The notes under the pieces are model-generated. The model had not been told where the DNA came from. It saw nothing but the letters and a program-made list of their open reading frames with translations, and ran no database searches. A DNA stretch of 5,638 bases, taken from contig JAEXPS010000144.1 of the NCBI GenBank assembly GCA_023438885.1, positions 1 to 5,638 of the forward strand, in the 5' to 3' direction. Positions 3,916 through 5,638 of the stretch are shown here, one piece after another. Both the position numbers and the translations under genes were made by a program. How positions within the stretch are numbered: position 1 is the first letter of the stretch; every line of letters begins with the position of its first letter. Source of the DNA: Actinomycetes bacterium (GTDB taxonomy: Bacteria; Actinomycetota; Actinomycetes; Actinomycetales; Cellulomonadaceae).

Positions 3916-4926
3916 TCAGACCGCCTTAGGGGAGCTCTTGGCCGTCTCCTCCGGGTCGCGCACGACGACGTCGCCAAGCACCTCGTCGATCTTGGCCATC
4001 AGCTCGGCGGGGATCACCACGCCGGAGGCCTTGACGTTCTCGGCCACCTGCTCGGGGCGCGAGGCGCCGATGATCGCCGCCGCGACGTTCGGGTTCTGCA
4101 GCACCCAGGCGATCGCGAGCTGCGCCATCGTCAGGCCGAGCTCGTCGGCCACCGGGCGCAGGCCCTGGACCCGGAGCAGCACCTCGGGCCGGCTGAGGAA
4201 GCGGCTGATCATCTGAGCGCCGCCCTTCTCGTCACCGCCCCGCGATCCGGCGGGCGGCGGGCTGTCCGGCAGGTACTTGCCCGTGAGCACGCCCTGCGCC
4301 ACCGGCGACCAGACGATCTGCGAGAGGCCCAGCTCTTCGCTCGTCGGGACCACCTTGCCCTCGATGACCCGCCACAGCGCGGAGTACTGCGGCTGGTTGG
4401 AGATCAGCGGCACGTGCAGCTCGCGGGCGAGCTCGACACCGGCGCGGATCTCCTCGGCCGTCCACTCGGAGACGCCGATGTACAGCGCCTTGCCGGAGCG
4501 CACCACGTCGGCGAACGCCTGCATCGTCTCCTCGAGCGGCGTCACGTGGTCGAAGCGGTGGGCCTGGTAGAGGTCCACGTAGTCGGTCTGGAGCCGGCTG
4601 AGCGAGCCGTCGATCGCCTCGAGGATGTGCTTGCGACTGAGGCCCTTGTCGTTGGCGCCCCTGGGCCCGGTGGGCCAGAACACCTTGGTGAAGATCTCGA
4701 GACTCGCCCGGCGCTCGCCCTTCAGCGCCTCGCCGAGCACGGACTCCGCGCGGGTGTTCGCGTAGACGTCGGCGGTGTCGAAGCTGGTGATCCCGGCGTC
4801 CAGCGCGGCGCGGACGCAGGCCTTGGCGGTCTCGTCCTCGACCTGTGAGCCGTGGGTGAGCCAGTTGCCGTAGGTGATCTCGGTGATGTTGAGGCCGGAG
4901 CGGCCCAGGTGACGATAGGCGACCAT
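3916..4926 (-). CDS. Aldo/keto reductase, Kv-beta/YghZ-like group
   Basis: 336 aa, full length for this (beta/alpha)8-barrel family. It should reduce aldehydes or ketones with NADPH in the cytoplasm; the substrate is unknown. The catalytic tetrad is intact: D50 and Y55 (F-D-T-A-D-V-Y), K81 (I-F-T-K) and H123 (Y-Q-A-H-R). R-H-L-G-R-S-G-L at 5-12, the T-P-L-E-E-T-M segment after H123, and W-S-P-V-A-Q-G-V-L-T-G-K-Y place it with the voltage-gated K+ channel beta-subunit/YghZ-like AKRs. The late I-I-G-A-S-R-P-E-Q segment is the usual cofactor-phosphate-binding loop. The ATG at 4926 follows a GGAGG (4929-4933) at an unusually short 2-nt spacing. The gene is 10 nt downstream of the SDR stop, so the two form an operon. 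Confidence 0.93.
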   Translation of the reverse strand: MVAYRHLGRSGLNITEITYGNWLTHGSQVEDETAKACVRAALDAGITSFDTADVYANTRAESVLGEALKGERRASLEIFTKVFWPTGPRGANDKGLSRKHILEAIDGSLSRLQTDYVDLYQAHRFDHVTPLEETMQAFADVVRSGKALYIGVSEWTAEEIRAGVELARELHVPLISNQPQYSALWRVIEGKVVPTSEELGLSQIVWSPVAQGVLTGKYLPDSPPPAGSRGGDEKGGAQMISRFLSRPEVLLRVQGLRPVADELGLTMAQLAIAWVLQNPNVAAAIIGASRPEQVAENVKASGVVIPAELMAKIDEVLGDVVVRDPEETAKSSPKAV

Positions 4927-4936
4927 GACCTCCAGC

Positions 4937-5638
4937 CTATGGCTGGCGCCCGACGAACTCGTCCATGGTGTGGTTGATCCCGAAGGCGTCCATCACCGCG
5001 TCGAAGCCCCGCGTGCCCAGCAGCCGCAGACCCGGCACCAGGCGCACCATCGGCGGCATCACCAGCTGGGCCTTGCCGCGCTCGATGCCGTCGATCACCT
5101 TCGCCGCCACCGCGTCCTCACGCAGGATCGGCAGCAGCAGCGGCACCTTCGTGCGCACGCCGGCGAACATGCCCGTGTCGATGTAGTACGGGCAGACGAG
5201 CAGGGTGCCCACCCGCGTGCGCGCCCCCCGCAGCTCGGCCCGCAGCGACTCCGTGAAGCCGACGGCGGCGAACTTGCTCGCGGAGTAGTCGGTCTGGCGG
5301 GCGACCCCCACCAACCCGGCAGCGCTGGCGATGGTCACCACCGTGCCCCTGTTCCGCTGGAGCATGCCCGGCAGGAAGGCTCGCGTGGTCCAGTACAGCG
5401 CCAGCACGTTGACCTCGAAGGTGCGCCGGATCGAGGCCCCGTCGGCCTCCAGCAACGGCCGGCCGGTGACCACGCCCGCGCAGTTGACCAGCACGTCCAC
5501 CGGCCCGGCCCCGGCCGCTGCCACGGCGACGGCGTCCGCGTCGGTGACGTCCACCCGGGCCGCCTGCGCCCGCCCGCCGCGCCCGACGACCTCGTCGCGC
5601 ACCGCCTCGGCGCGCGCCAGGTCGACGTCCCACAGCAC
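4937..5638 (-). CDS. Short-chain dehydrogenase/reductase, SDR16C-like (N-terminus outside window)
   Basis: 234 codons including the stop are present and the frame runs off the right edge. The Rossmann TGxxxGxG cofactor motif is therefore missing from view, and the fragment begins at the second strand (L-W-D-V-D), whose acidic residue suggests NAD(H) preference. Residues are numbered from the edge: D30 (D-V-T-D), N-C-A-G at 52-55, catalytic N77, S105, Y118 and K122 (Y-S-A-S-K). C-P-Y-Y-I-D-T-G-M-F and a hydrophobic, proline-rich C-terminal tail (M-V-R-L-V-P-G-L-R-L-L) are typical of the retinol dehydrogenase-10/HSD17B11-like SDR16C group, which act on lipophilic alcohols and often bind membranes through such segments. 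Substrate unknown. Co-transcribed with the aldo/keto reductase gene 10 nt downstream. Confidence 0.92.
   Translation of the reverse strand: MLWDVDLARAEAVRDEVVGRGGRAQAARVDVTDADAVAVAAAGAGPVDVLVNCAGVVTGRPLLEADGASIRRTFEVNVLALYWTTRAFLPGMLQRNRGTVVTIASAAGLVGVARQTDYSASKFAAVGFTESLRAELRGARTRVGTLLVCPYYIDTGMFAGVRTKVPLLLPILREDAVAAKVIDGIERGKAQLVMPPMVRLVPGLRLLGTRGFDAVMDAFGINHTMDEFVGRQP

Overview
The window is very GC-rich, with coding regions dominated by G or C at third codon positions. That, an RslA/SigL-type anti-sigma/sigma pair, ATGA gene overlaps and a probable leaderless start point to a high-GC actinomycete (Actinomycetota). I cannot place the genus. No rRNA, tRNA, CRISPR array, transposase or integrase is visible.

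Layout. At the left edge is the C-terminal end of a DsbA/thioredoxin-fold protein (+ strand). It converges on, and overlaps by 8 bp, a minus-strand block that reads from right to left: an ECF sigma factor close to SigL of Mycobacterium tuberculosis (1599-2096), its zinc-finger membrane anti-sigma factor close to RslA (910-1602, ATGA overlap), and a small lipoprotein with the 'secreted repeat' domain (306-833). Further right is a block with more relaxed codon use (about 2179-3204). It holds a second putative lipoprotein (2179-2685), a coupled 39-residue ORF (2682-2801), about 300 bp without a recognisable gene, and a 33-residue single-pass membrane protein on the + strand (3103-3204). Then come a conserved actinobacterial protein of unknown function (3298-3912, +) and, tail to tail with it, a minus-strand pair: a short-chain dehydrogenase (SDR, running off the right edge) and an aldo/keto reductase.

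How it fits together. The main result is regulatory. Both the sigma gene and the lipoprotein gene are preceded by near-identical ECF-type promoters (TGAACT-N17-CGTTGT and TGAACC-N17-CGTGTA) that match the SigL consensus as I recall it. The window therefore appears to contain a self-contained circuit: SigL-like factor, RslA-like redox-sensitive anti-sigma factor, and a target lipoprotein with its own promoter. The sigma promoter leaves essentially no room for a 5' leader, so the sigma mRNA is probably leaderless. The -35 element also lies in the loop of a perfect 13-bp inverted repeat that could terminate the upstream lipoprotein transcript. A CxxxC motif in the target lipoprotein, the RslA-like zinc finger and the nearby DsbA-like protein suggest, but do not prove, a role in envelope thiol or redox stress. 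The SDR-AKR pair looks like an ordinary oxidoreductase operon separate from this circuit.
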